From Bradyrhizobium jicamae (GTDB taxonomy: Bacteria > Pseudomonadota > Alphaproteobacteria > Rhizobiales > Xanthobacteraceae), in assembly GCF_018130215.1 (NCBI RefSeq), contig NZ_JAFCKQ010000002.1, forward strand, positions 62,001 through 126,000: a stretch of 64,000 nt of DNA, given 5' to 3'. The translations under genes and the position numbers were made by a program. How positions within the stretch are numbered: position 1 is the first letter of the stretch; every line of letters starts with the position of its first letter. The notes under the pieces were generated by a model. It worked only from the letters and a program-made list of their open reading frames with translations. It was not told the DNA's origin and made no database searches. Below are positions 51,156 to 60,059 of the stretch, one piece after another.

Positions 51156-53366
51156 TCACCTCGCCACTCTCCGCCGCCCGCGCGCGCGTCCGAGCAGAGG
51201 GCGGAACGCGCTGACGATGGCGGCGGTGAACTCGGGATCGTTGATGTTGCGCTTGACGCGGATGATCTGCCGGTTGCTGGTCTGGCGCACGGTGCGCTCC
51301 AGCGCACCGAACAGCGCCGTGTCGGCGTCGGGATCCCAGAACGGCTGACCGGGTGCGTCGAGCGCGGAGACGCCGCCTTCGGGCAGGACAAATCGCACCA
51401 CGCCGTCCATCTGGTTCAGCTTGTCGCCGATCCAGCGGCCCATCCGGTCGTTTTCTTCGGGCGTGGTCCGCATCAACGTGACCTGCGGATTATGGACGTG
51501 GAACTTGCGCTGCCTGTAGCGCTCGGGAATTGTGTCGGGTGCGCCGAAATTGACCATGTCGAGCGCGCCGACCGACCCGACATAGGGCACGCGGCTGCGG
51601 ATGATCGCGCCGAAGCGGTCATCGGTCGCCGGGAACACGCCGCCCATCAGAAGATCGCAAACCTCGGTCGTGGTGAGGTCGATGACGCCGGCGAGTTGCC
51701 CGGAATCGACCAGCTTCTCCATCGAGCGGCCGCCGACGCCTGTGGCGTGGAACACGAGGCATTCGAAATCCTCGCGGAGGTCGGCCGCGATCTTCTGCAC
51801 GGCCGGCGTCGTCACGCCGAACATCGTGATGCCGACAGCGGGAAGCGCGGCTGCTTCCTCGCGCGGCTTGCCGGCCTGCGCATCGAGCCTGGCCTTGACC
51901 ATGCCGACCAGCGCGTTGGCGCCGTTGGCGAGCACCGTGCGCGAGATCGAGTTGAGGCCCTGCACGTCGGTCACCGAATACATCATGGTGATGTCGGCGG
52001 GGCCGACATAGGGGCCGACATCGCCCGAGGCGACCGAGGAAATGATGAGTTTCGGCACGCCGACCGGCAGTGCGCGCATGCCGGGCGCGACCAGCGATGC
52101 GCCGCCGGAGCCGCCGGCCGAGATGATCCCGGCGACATTGCCCTGGCGGCGCAGCCATCGCTCGAATGCATCCGACATCGCCGTTACCGATGCGCCGCGA
52201 TCAGTGCCGAACACGGCGGCACCGCCACGTCCGTGGTTCAGCGCGATCTCCTGCGCGGTGACGTCGCAACTCGACGCCTTGCCGGTGGTCGAGACGTCGA
52301 CCAGCCGCGCGCGCAGGCCGCTCCCCGCAACGATGTCGCGGATGAAGCGCAGCTCCGCGCCCTTGGTGTCGAGCGTGCCGACGACGAGCACGACCGGCGG
52401 CCCGGACGTGCGGGCCGGTGTCGGCTCGCGCCGTTGCCGCGTTGCCTCCTCGAGCCGGGTCACACCGGCCGACTGCGTGCGCGCGGCGGCCTCGATCCGG
52501 GCGATCGGCACCGGCTGCGACCAGCGCGTCGGCAGCACCGGATTGGAGACGTAGATGCGGACCGGGCCCTTGCGTTCCGGCTGTGGCGCGCCCTCCGTTT
52601 TCGGCTTCGCCGGACCGGCCACGCCCTCGGTCTCGTCCGCGCCGTGCATGCCGACGCCGAGCAGGCGCTGCTGCAGGTCGCGATCGGCCGACAGGCGCGC
52701 GGACTCGATGATGCGGTTGATGCGGCCGTTGACCATGATGGCAACGTTCTGCGACACCGCCGTGGCCACGCCGATATTCTGCTCGATGACCAGAACCGAG
52801 ATGTCGCCCTCATCGCCGAGGCGAACCAGCATCTCCTCGACCTGCGCGACAATGACGGGCGCGAGGCCCTCGGTCGGCTCGTCCATGATCAGGAGCTGCG
52901 GGTTGGTCAGCAATGCGCGGGAGATCGCGAGCATCTGCTGCTCGCCGCCCGAGAGCTGACTGCCGCCGTGGTTCCTGCGCTCGGCAAGGCGCGGGAAGGT
53001 GTCGTAGATGCGCTCGGTGGACCATGCGCCGCGACGCATTCCGGCTGCCAGCTGCAGGTGTTCGTCGACGGTGAGCGACCGCCAGAGGCGTCGGCCCTGC
53101 GGTACATAGCCGACGCCGAGCCGCGCGATGCGTGCCGGATTGAGCCGCGTCACCTCTTCGCCGCGGATGCGGATCGAGCCGGCGCTGGCGCGGACGAGAC
53201 CCATGATCGCCTTGCACAGCGTGGTCTTGCCCATGCCGTTGCGGCCGACCACCGAGAACACGCCTGCCTCGAGCGTCAGGTCGACACCCTGCAAGGCGTG
53301 CGAATGCCCGTAATAGACATCGAGGCCCTTCACCTCGAGCGCGGGCACGGTGCGGCGGTCATTCAT
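51156..53366 (-). CDS. LivF-type ABC ATPase fused to a UPF0261 (Tm-1-like) domain
   Basis: A 736-residue fusion. Residues ~9-240 form a complete LivF ATPase: Walker A GRNGMGKTT, signature LSGGEQQ, Walker B LLIMDEPTEGL, and a VIEQNIGVA switch segment in place of the usual His. A ~90-residue Pro/Glu/Arg-rich linker follows. Residues ~335-720 are a UPF0261 domain (VVLVVGTLDTKGAELRFIRD, GTDRGASVTAMSDAFERWL, ISAGGSGGASLVAPGMRALP). The first part powers LivH/LivM; the second resembles the ATP-binding N-terminal domain of tomato Tm-1. There is no stop or frame change at the junction. The start overlaps the LivG stop by 8 bp, and no separate livF exists in the cluster. Confidence 0.9.
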   Translation of the reverse strand: MNDRRTVPALEVKGLDVYYGHSHALQGVDLTLEAGVFSVVGRNGMGKTTLCKAIMGLVRASAGSIRIRGEEVTRLNPARIARLGVGYVPQGRRLWRSLTVDEHLQLAAGMRRGAWSTERIYDTFPRLAERRNHGGSQLSGGEQQMLAISRALLTNPQLLIMDEPTEGLAPVIVAQVEEMLVRLGDEGDISVLVIEQNIGVATAVSQNVAIMVNGRINRIIESARLSADRDLQQRLLGVGMHGADETEGVAGPAKPKTEGAPQPERKGPVRIYVSNPVLPTRWSQPVPIARIEAAARTQSAGVTRLEEATRQRREPTPARTSGPPVVLVVGTLDTKGAELRFIRDIVAGSGLRARLVDVSTTGKASSCDVTAQEIALNHGRGGAAVFGTDRGASVTAMSDAFERWLRRQGNVAGIISAGGSGGASLVAPGMRALPVGVPKLIISSVASGDVGPYVGPADITMMYSVTDVQGLNSISRTVLANGANALVGMVKARLDAQAGKPREEAAALPAVGITMFGVTTPAVQKIAADLREDFECLVFHATGVGGRSMEKLVDSGQLAGVIDLTTTEVCDLLMGGVFPATDDRFGAIIRSRVPYVGSVGALDMVNFGAPDTIPERYRQRKFHVHNPQVTLMRTTPEENDRMGRWIGDKLNQMDGVVRFVLPEGGVSALDAPGQPFWDPDADTALFGALERTVRQTSNRQIIRVKRNINDPEFTAAIVSAFRPLLGRARGRRRVAR

Positions 53367-54141
53367 GGCCGCCTCCGAGATAAAGCTCCTGCACCTCGGG
53401 ATCGGATTCGATCTCGCGCGGCAGGCCTTCCTTGAAGATGCGGCCGTTGTGCATCATCGTCACGCTCTCGACGACGCGCAGCGCGACGTCCATGTCGTGC
53501 TCGATGATGATGTAGCCGATATGCGCCGGCAGCGAGGTCAGGATCTCGATCAGCTCACGCCGCTCGGTCGGCGACAATCCAGCGGCCGGCTCGTCGAACA
53601 GGATGAAGCGCGGCGCGCCGGCGAGCGCGAGCGCGATCTCGAGCTGGCGCTGCTGGCCATGCGCCAGCTCGGCGACGCGCTGGTCCTTCACGGTGGTCAG
53701 ATGCACGGCCTGCACCAGCGTCTCGGTCGCGTGCATCAGCGCATCGTTCTGACCCGGACGCAGGAACGAGAACCGGCCGCGCGATACACCCCGGCAGGCG
53801 AGATAGACATTGTCCTGCACGGTGAGGCCGGGAAACAGCGCCGAGATCTGGTAGGTGCGGCGCAGCCCGCGACGGATGCGCTCATAGGGCGGGAACTGGG
53901 TGATGTCCTCGCCGAAGAAGCGGATCGTGCCTGACGAGGGCGGGAAGTCGCCGGTGATGCAGTTGAACAGCGTGGTCTTGCCGGCGCCGTTCGAGCCGAG
54001 CACCGCGCGCCGCTCGCCGGGCCGCACCGTGATGGTGACGTCGGTGAGCGCCGCGAGTGCGCCGAACAGCCGCGTCACGCCGCGGAGCTCCAGTGCGGCG
54101 CCTGCGCCGACCGCGGACAACCGTTGTGCGACGCTATCCAT
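53359..54141 (-). CDS. livG: branched-chain amino acid-type ABC transporter ATP-binding protein (LivG-like)
   Basis: A 260-residue ATPase: Walker A GSNGAGKTT, signature LAHGQQRQLE, Walker B FILFDEPAAGLS, switch His in IIIEHDMDVA, with the LivG-type insertion before the signature. I start at ATG 54141 (MDSVAQRLSAVG), which overlaps the LivM stop by 8 bp; an earlier in-frame ATG lies deep in livM. With the fused LivF domain it forms the ATPase pair of the importer. Confidence 0.93.
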   Translation of the reverse strand: MDSVAQRLSAVGAGAALELRGVTRLFGALAALTDVTITVRPGERRAVLGSNGAGKTTLFNCITGDFPPSSGTIRFFGEDITQFPPYERIRRGLRRTYQISALFPGLTVQDNVYLACRGVSRGRFSFLRPGQNDALMHATETLVQAVHLTTVKDQRVAELAHGQQRQLEIALALAGAPRFILFDEPAAGLSPTERRELIEILTSLPAHIGYIIIEHDMDVALRVVESVTMMHNGRIFKEGLPREIESDPEVQELYLGGGHE

Positions 54142-55219
54142 GGCGGCCTCCGCCTGGCCGTGCCCCCGCCGACGCATCGCGGCGGCGCCAGCGCTCCCAC
54201 AGGCCGATCACGCCGTCCGACGACCAGAACACGATGGCGAGGAAGCCAAGCCCGATCAGGAGGCGGAAGCGATTGCCGTCGAGCCCGACCTTGACCAGAA
54301 AATCGAGCGCGAAGGTGCGCAGCAGGACGAAGATGAGGGCGCCGATGAACGGGCCGATCGGCCGGGTGATGCCGCCGACGATGGCGATGATCAGGATGTC
54401 GATGCAGGCGCCGACGCTGACCGAGCCGGGCGAGATCTGCCGGTAGTTCCAGACCTGCAGCACGCCGCCGAGCGCGGCGACGAATGAGGCGAAGGCGTAG
54501 GCCGCGATGCGGTGCGCGTTGGTGTTGAAGCCGAGCGCGGCCATGCGACGCGCATTGTCGCGCACGCCCTGCAGCGCGAGGCCGAACGGCGCGCGCGAGA
54601 CGTACTGGACCGCGAAGTAGCAGATCGCGGCGACGCCGAGGATGACGTAGTAGAAGGCAATGTCGGAACGCCAGTCGACGCCCCAGAATTGCGGCGTCGC
54701 CACGGTGTTGATGCCTGTGTGGCCGTTGAAGATCGCCCAGTTCTGGTTGGTGAAGTAGTAGAACGCCGCGCCGATCGCCAGCGTGATCATGATGGTGTAG
54801 ATGCCCTCGGTGCGCACCGCGAGCGCGCCGCCGAGCGTGCCGAACAGCGTCGCCAGCGCCAGCGCCATCGGGGTCGCGAGCCACCACGGCCAGCCGAGGC
54901 TGATATTGGTATTGGCGCTGACGCCGAATACCGCGACCATGTAGCCGGCAAAACCCGCGATCGTCAGCTGCATCAGGCTGACCATGCCGCCATAGCCGGC
55001 GAGGAACATCAGGCTCAGCGCGATGATGCCGAGGATCAGCGTGGTGCCGAAGATCTCGATCAGGAAGAATCCGTTGGCGATCAGCGGCATGATCACGAGG
55101 ATCAGCGCCACCAGCCAGGCCACCGGGTTCTGGAATTCCGGCCAGGCGCGGATGAAGGCGCGGCGTGCCGCTGAAGCGGATGCGTCGGGGCGAAGCTGGG
55201 TGCTCTGCAGCAACGACAT
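54134..55219 (-). CDS. livM: branched-chain amino acid-type ABC transporter permease (LivM-like)
   Basis: A 361-residue inner-membrane protein with about nine hydrophobic segments. The LivM landmarks SLMFLAGYGGMVSLMQLTIAG and PFGLALQGVRDNARRMAALG, then GTTxxSGAFVAALGGVL-like SFVAALGGVLQVW, are visible. The N-terminal 30 residues are cytoplasmic and rich in Ala/Arg. It begins one base after the LivH stop (TGAAATG), so translation is coupled. Confidence 0.92.
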   Translation of the reverse strand: MSLLQSTQLRPDASASAARRAFIRAWPEFQNPVAWLVALILVIMPLIANGFFLIEIFGTTLILGIIALSLMFLAGYGGMVSLMQLTIAGFAGYMVAVFGVSANTNISLGWPWWLATPMALALATLFGTLGGALAVRTEGIYTIMITLAIGAAFYYFTNQNWAIFNGHTGINTVATPQFWGVDWRSDIAFYYVILGVAAICYFAVQYVSRAPFGLALQGVRDNARRMAALGFNTNAHRIAAYAFASFVAALGGVLQVWNYRQISPGSVSVGACIDILIIAIVGGITRPIGPFIGALIFVLLRTFALDFLVKVGLDGNRFRLLIGLGFLAIVFWSSDGVIGLWERWRRRDASAGARPGGGRHG

Positions 55220-55220
55220 T

Positions 55221-56231
55221 TCATCGCCTCGCGAGCAGGCCCTGCGGCCGCAGCGCCAGCACCAGCACCATGATCAGGAAGGTGACGACGATGGCGTAGG
55301 TCGGGATGTAGACCGAGCCGAGCTGCTCGGCGAGGCCGATGATGACGGCGCCGAGCGCCGCCCCCGGGATCGAGCCCATGCCGCCGACGATCACGACGAC
55401 GAGGGAGGCGAGCAGGAAGCGGGTATCCTCGCCCGGCGAGAGCGACTGGAAGGTGCCGCCGACCACGCCTGCGATGCCGGCGAGCCCTGCGCCGAGCGCG
55501 AACACCAGCACGAACACCAGCTGGATCCGCACGCCGGTGGCGGCCAGGATGTCGCGGTCGTCGACCCCGGCACGCACGATCATGCCGATCCGCGTACGGT
55601 TGAGCGCAAGCCACATCGCGATCCCGATCACGACGGAGGCCACGAAGATCACGAGCCGCACCAGCGGATATTGCAGGTAGACCGGCTCGCCCGAGGACTT
55701 CACCGCCGTGATCAGCGGCAGAGGCACCGGACCGATCAGCCAGCTCGGGGTCTGCACCTGGTAGAAGTCGCCGCCGAATACCCATAGCATCAGGTCGGCG
55801 AACACGATCGACAGCCCGATCGTCACCATGGTCTGACGCAGGTCCTGCCCCTCCATGCGGCGGAACACCACGATCTGCAGGAGCACGCCGAGCAGTGCGA
55901 CGCCGATGAAGGCGACGATGAAGCTCAGGATCCAGGACCCGGTCCAGGTACTGATGGCGTAGCCGATATAGCCGCCGAACAGATAGAGCGAGCCGTGGGC
56001 CAGATTGACGTTGCGCATCAGGCCGAAGATCAGCGTGAAGCCGCTCGCCACGAGGAAATAGAGCCCGCCGAGCGTGATGCCGTTCAGGATCGCGTTGAGG
56101 AACACGCGCTTGCGGCCAACGGCGGCTTCCAGTCCGGGTGGCCAGATCGCGAACACCAGCCACAGCAGGACGGCGACCGCGATGATGACGATCAGCGCCC
56201 AGACCGGATGGCGTTCGATGAATCGGGTCAT
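55221..56231 (-). CDS. livH: branched-chain amino acid-type ABC transporter permease (LivH-like)
   Basis: A 336-residue permease. An N-terminal helix (about residues 10-32) precedes the usual LivH start NAILNGITLGGLYFLVASGF; then GLMRNVNLAHGSLYLFGGYI and the late AGIAGVVGGTFQSLSPGEDT segment follow. The N-terminal extension makes it longer than Escherichia coli LivH. It follows the AraC regulator gene after 115 bp and opens the LivH-M-G-F block. Confidence 0.92.
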   Translation of the reverse strand: MTRFIERHPVWALIVIIAVAVLLWLVFAIWPPGLEAAVGRKRVFLNAILNGITLGGLYFLVASGFTLIFGLMRNVNLAHGSLYLFGGYIGYAISTWTGSWILSFIVAFIGVALLGVLLQIVVFRRMEGQDLRQTMVTIGLSIVFADLMLWVFGGDFYQVQTPSWLIGPVPLPLITAVKSSGEPVYLQYPLVRLVIFVASVVIGIAMWLALNRTRIGMIVRAGVDDRDILAATGVRIQLVFVLVFALGAGLAGIAGVVGGTFQSLSPGEDTRFLLASLVVVIVGGMGSIPGAALGAVIIGLAEQLGSVYIPTYAIVVTFLIMVLVLALRPQGLLARR

Positions 56232-56346
56232 CTCCCTCGCGTTCCCTCATGCGCGACCGTCTCAAAGGGCCGCGTTTCGGGCATCCTATCGAGGGCGAAG
56301 CGTGCGGATTTGATCGACAGTATCTTTATCGTGCCGCCGGACCCTC

Positions 56347-57174
56347 CTAGGGCCGCAACACCTTGGCGGCGCGGCGGTAATCGGTCGGGGCCATGCCGAC
56401 ATTGGCGGCGAAGAAACGGGTGAAGCCGCTTTGCGAGGAGAAGCCGAGATCGAAGCCGATATCGGCGATCGGCGCCTCGGTTGCGACCAGCGCATCCAGC
56501 GCCTGCTCCATGATCAGCGTGTTCATGTAGAGGTGCGGCGTGACGCCGGTCTGGGTGCGGAACAGCCGGTAGAAATGCGGCCGCGACAGGCCGGCCTCCC
56601 GCGCGATCGCATCGAGCTCGATCTCGGCGCCGGGGCTTTCCGACATCAGCTTGATCGACTTGCGCACCCGGAAATCGGTGATCGCGGCCGCCGCGCGCGC
56701 CTCCTGCGCCGGTTCGGAGGGCTGCCAGCTTTCCTCGTAGCAGGAATCGATCAGCTGTCGCAGCTCGCAATCGAGGCTGCGCAGCGACGGTGCACCGCAC
56801 ACCAGCGCTGCGGTGCGGCGGATCAGCTTGTCGAGCGCCGCGGTGCGCGGGAAGTAGGTGCGACCGAAGCGCAAACCCTGCGCGTTTGCCGCAGCCGGCG
56901 CGAACCACTCGGCGTTGACATAGAGCACGAAGAAGATCGCGCCGTGGTCCATGTCGGACGGCAGGAAGTTGTGCGGCTCCCAGGGGTTGACCGCGACCAC
57001 GGACGAGTCCTTGAGCAGAAAGCGCTGCTCGGACACGTCGATCTGCGCCGGGGTGCCCCCGACATGAAAAATCAGGTGCCCTTCGCGGTGCGCATGCACG
57101 TTGAAGGGCCGGTTCAACTGATAGACCGTCGCGCGACCGAACCGGCCGTGGAAGACGGCAAGCGCCTTGCTCAT
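56347..57174 (-). CDS. AraC-family transcriptional regulator
   Basis: A 275-residue regulator with an N-terminal cupin-like sensing domain (HREGHLIFHVGGTPAQIDV, then VAVNPWEPHNF) and two C-terminal helix-turn-helix motifs (LDAIAREAGLSRPHFYRLFR and IADIGFDLGFSSQSGFTRFF). It lies on the same strand between the binding-protein gene and livH, 136 bp after the former, with a GGGAGGGAAGG ribosome site. It is the only regulator within the cluster and presumably senses the imported substrate or a product, activating the whole unit. Confidence 0.92.
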   Translation of the reverse strand: MSKALAVFHGRFGRATVYQLNRPFNVHAHREGHLIFHVGGTPAQIDVSEQRFLLKDSSVVAVNPWEPHNFLPSDMDHGAIFFVLYVNAEWFAPAAANAQGLRFGRTYFPRTAALDKLIRRTAALVCGAPSLRSLDCELRQLIDSCYEESWQPSEPAQEARAAAAITDFRVRKSIKLMSESPGAEIELDAIAREAGLSRPHFYRLFRTQTGVTPHLYMNTLIMEQALDALVATEAPIADIGFDLGFSSQSGFTRFFAANVGMAPTDYRRAAKVLRP

Positions 57175-57310
57175 GCCTTCCCTCCCGCGGGATGTTCTTG
57201 TCTTTTCGACCAGCGTTCATCATCCGCGGAAGGAAAGCAAGGGCGAGCAGGCCGCCTTTTGCTACCGCACAGGTCAGCCACGACCGGCTCGCTCGCACTG
57301 CAAAAAAGCG

Positions 57311-58561
57311 TCAGTACTTCTTGCACTCCGGAACGGTGCGGCTGGGCAGCCCGATCTTGGCGAACACCGCCGGATCGTAGCCCAGCGTCTGGTTGACGTT
57401 CGGGATCACCTTCACGACCTTGCTGAACAGCGCACCCTTGCCGTCGTCCACCACCTCGGTGACGAAGTTGGTGCCGATCGCCTGCCGGTTGGAGTCCAGC
57501 TTGATCTTGCCGTTGGGGGCGTCGATCTCGATTTTCGCCAGCGCATCCTTGAGCTTGGCCTGGTTGTTGGAGAGGTCGCCATTGACCTGGCGGAGCCCCA
57601 GGATCAGCGCCATGGTCGAGCCGTAGTAATTGGTCGCGAGCAGCGACGGGCTCGGGAAGCGCTTGTTGGGCGGGAAGGAGTCCTGATAGTCCTTCACGAA
57701 CTTCTGCCAGCCCGGATCCTCCCAGGTGTCGGCCTGGCCGCTCGCCGCGATCGTGCCGATCAGCGCGTTCTTGGCGTTGCCCTTCGACGACAGGATGGTC
57801 TGGTCGATCATGATCGAGCCGCCCATCAGATGCGCCTTGCCGCCGGCCTGCTGGTACTGGTTCAGGAAATTGACGGCATCTGCGCCGCCGAGTCCGAGGT
57901 AGATCGCATCGACATCGTCGGGCAGTGCGGCGATGACCGAGGCGAAATCCTTGGTGCCGAGCGGCACCCATTGCCGGTTGGTGACCTGGCCGCCGGCGCC
58001 GCAGAACTCGAGCACGAGGCCGAACACCTGGGTGTAGATGAAGGAGTAGTCCTCGCCGACGGTCGCGATCTTGCGGTAGCCCTTGGTCTCATAGGCGTAC
58101 TTGCCCAGCCCCACCTGCCACTGCGCGCCGTCCATGTTGTAGCGGAAGAAATTCGGCGACGGATCGACATAGGTCGTCTCCTGCGCGCCGGAGGCGGCGT
58201 TGACGAACGTCAGTTCGGGATGGGTTTTCGCAAAATTCTTCACCGCGATGCCCTCGTCGCCCGACAACGGCGACAGCAGGATCTGCACCTTGTCCTGCTC
58301 GATCAGCTTGCGCACCGCGCGTACCGCGGAATCGGGCGTCGCGTCGGTCGAGGCGATGACGAATTCCAGCTCCTTGTCGCCGACCTTCTTGCCGAGGACG
58401 TTGAGCGCGGTCTGGAAGCCGCGGATGCCGTCCTCACCGAGCACCGTGTATGTGCCCTCGAGCGTCGCGGTGACGCCCACCTTGATCTTCTCCTGAGCGA
58501 ACGCGGTGCCCGATAGCAACAGGCTGCCCAACGCAATCAGTCCCACACTGCCTTTCAACAT
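57311..58561 (-). CDS. branched-chain amino acid-type ABC transporter substrate-binding protein
   Basis: A 416-residue periplasmic binding protein of the LivJ/amide-receptor type. The signal peptide is MLKGSVGLIALGSLLLSGTA, cut after FAQ. The mature part begins EKIKVGVTATLEGTYTVLGE and has the GVRPLLSPLSGDEGIAVKNF-like and EDYSFIYTQVFGL segments. A GGGAGGAG ribosome site precedes the ATG. It is the first gene of the minus-strand cluster and defines the imported compound. Proteins of this subgroup bind aromatic acids, amides or urea as often as amino acids. Confidence 0.92.
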   Translation of the reverse strand: MLKGSVGLIALGSLLLSGTAFAQEKIKVGVTATLEGTYTVLGEDGIRGFQTALNVLGKKVGDKELEFVIASTDATPDSAVRAVRKLIEQDKVQILLSPLSGDEGIAVKNFAKTHPELTFVNAASGAQETTYVDPSPNFFRYNMDGAQWQVGLGKYAYETKGYRKIATVGEDYSFIYTQVFGLVLEFCGAGGQVTNRQWVPLGTKDFASVIAALPDDVDAIYLGLGGADAVNFLNQYQQAGGKAHLMGGSIMIDQTILSSKGNAKNALIGTIAASGQADTWEDPGWQKFVKDYQDSFPPNKRFPSPSLLATNYYGSTMALILGLRQVNGDLSNNQAKLKDALAKIEIDAPNGKIKLDSNRQAIGTNFVTEVVDDGKGALFSKVVKVIPNVNQTLGYDPAVFAKIGLPSRTVPECKKY

Positions 58562-58678
58562 CGTGCTCCTCCCTGGCGCGTTTTCGCCGGCGTGCGCTTG
58601 TGGCGCGGACGTCCGGCTGTTGCGCGCAAGGCTAGCCGATAGCGGGCGGATCGCGGATGGCGTCGCCCTGCGCCGGCT

Positions 58679-58747
58679 TGACGGGCAGTCTCATTTTGAT
58701 TGTTGCGCCGCAGCGGGGGCAGCGGCGCTTTGCCGCTGATATTGCCG
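58679..58747 (+). repeat. repeat with conserved flanks and a variable hairpin, copy 2; notes on the 58562-58863 gap
   Basis: TTGACGGGCAGTCTCATTTT is followed by TGTTGCGCCGC as in copy 1 (20800-20879), then by a different hairpin, CAGCGGC/GCCGCTG (58721-58739), and again GATATTGCC. The divergent 302-bp gap also holds a GGGAGGAG site for the binding-protein gene on the minus strand and GGAGGAGG for the lactonase gene on the plus strand. I see no further feature in it. Confidence 0.5.
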
Positions 58748-58863
58748 GCGTTCGCATGGCCGCAGCGATGCTTTCCCGGCATCGATCGATAGCAATTCGG
58801 TTTTGGTGCGACCGCGGCTGCCTCGCTATCATCGGTTCGGCAACACAAGCCGGAGGAGGCCCC

Positions 58864-60000
58864 ATGACCGGATCGACCAGGACCGGATCGACCAGGACCG
58901 GGTTGATGCGCGCGATCGCCATCGCGCTGCCGCTTGCGTTGACGGCGAACGTGGCCGAGGGAGGAGCGGCGATGGCCGATACGTTCGCCTATGTGGCCAA
59001 TGCCGATAGCAACGACATCAGCGTGTTTCGTCTCGCGCCCGAGACCGGCGAGATGACGCCGGTGCAGACGGCGCAGCTTGTCGGCGTCGAGAAGACGGGG
59101 TCGTCGACCCCGCTCGCGGTGAGCTCGGACCGCCATATCCTGATCGCCGGCGTGCGCTCGCAACCCTATCTTGCGGTCAGCTTTGCGGTCGACCCGAACA
59201 CCGGCATGCTCAGTCACATCGGCAACGGCCCGCTCGCCGACAGCATGGCGAACATCGCGATGGACCGCACCGGCAAGGTGCTGTTCAGCGCGTCCTATGG
59301 CGGCAACAAGGTCGCGGTCAGTCCGATCGAGGCCAACGGCGTGGTCGGCGCGCCGAGGCAGGTGATCCCGACCGGGCTGAACGCCCATGCCATCCTGCCC
59401 GATCCCGCCAATCGCTTCGTGTTCGCGACCAATCTCGGCTCCGACCAGGTGCTGAGCTTCAGTTTCGACGCGGCGCGCGGCACGCTCACGGCGAACGATC
59501 CGCCCGTCATCAAGGTTCCGGACAAGTCCGGGCCGCGGCACTTCGTGTTTCATCCGACCGGCAAGTTCGTCTATCTGGTCCATGAACTGAACGGCGACGT
59601 CGCCGTATTCAGCTATCACGGGCGTGACGGCATCTGGCAGGAGATCCAGCGCATCACGGCGCTGCCGTCCGGCTTCAACGGCAAGCCGTGGGCCGCCGAC
59701 ATCCACCTCACGCCGGACGGGCGTTTCCTTTATGCGTCCGAGCGGGGGTCCAACACGATCGCCGCCTTCAAGGTGGATGCCGCGACCGGGCAATTGACGC
59801 CGATCGGAAACGTACCGACCGAGCGGCAGCCGCGCGGCTTCAACATCGATCCGTCCGGGCGTTATCTCGCCGCGGTCGGCGAATTGTCCGACAGCATGAC
59901 GGTCTACAATATCGATCCGGCGGGCGGCGCATTGACCAAACTGAAATCCTACCCGGTCGGGAAAAAGCCGAACTGGGTCGAGTTCATCAGCCTGCCGTGA
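58864..60000 (+). CDS. secreted beta-propeller lactonase (6-phosphogluconolactonase-like fold)
   Basis: A 378-residue seven-bladed propeller of the YbhE/lactonase family, with repeated blades of the type TFAYVANADSNDISVFRLAP and GRFLYASERGSNTIAAFKVD. The N-terminus MTGSTRTGSTRTGLMRAIAI, then ALPLALTANVAEGGAAMA, is a signal peptide preceded by a polar stretch encoded by a 15-bp tandem duplication (58867-58896). GGAGGAGG precedes the ATG; an internal ATG at 58906 could be the start if the duplication is untranslated. A periplasmic location argues against 6-phosphogluconolactone as substrate. It may hydrolyse lactones or bind a ligand. Confidence 0.85.
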   Translation: MTGSTRTGSTRTGLMRAIAIALPLALTANVAEGGAAMADTFAYVANADSNDISVFRLAPETGEMTPVQTAQLVGVEKTGSSTPLAVSSDRHILIAGVRSQPYLAVSFAVDPNTGMLSHIGNGPLADSMANIAMDRTGKVLFSASYGGNKVAVSPIEANGVVGAPRQVIPTGLNAHAILPDPANRFVFATNLGSDQVLSFSFDAARGTLTANDPPVIKVPDKSGPRHFVFHPTGKFVYLVHELNGDVAVFSYHGRDGIWQEIQRITALPSGFNGKPWAADIHLTPDGRFLYASERGSNTIAAFKVDAATGQLTPIGNVPTERQPRGFNIDPSGRYLAAVGELSDSMTVYNIDPAGGALTKLKSYPVGKKPNWVEFISLP

Positions 60001-60059
60001 CGGGCTGCCGTCGCAGGGACGACACGGAATTTGTTGCATGACCCGTGAGCGCACATCCG

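Noticed and set aside
43626..53435. A 3269-codon open frame on the plus strand, and similar long plus-strand frames such as 37140-41711
   Set aside because: They run antisense to well-supported genes (Mo hydroxylase, flotillin, Liv genes). Their translations are Arg/His/Asp-rich low-information sequence without domains, which is expected from codon bias in GC-rich DNA.
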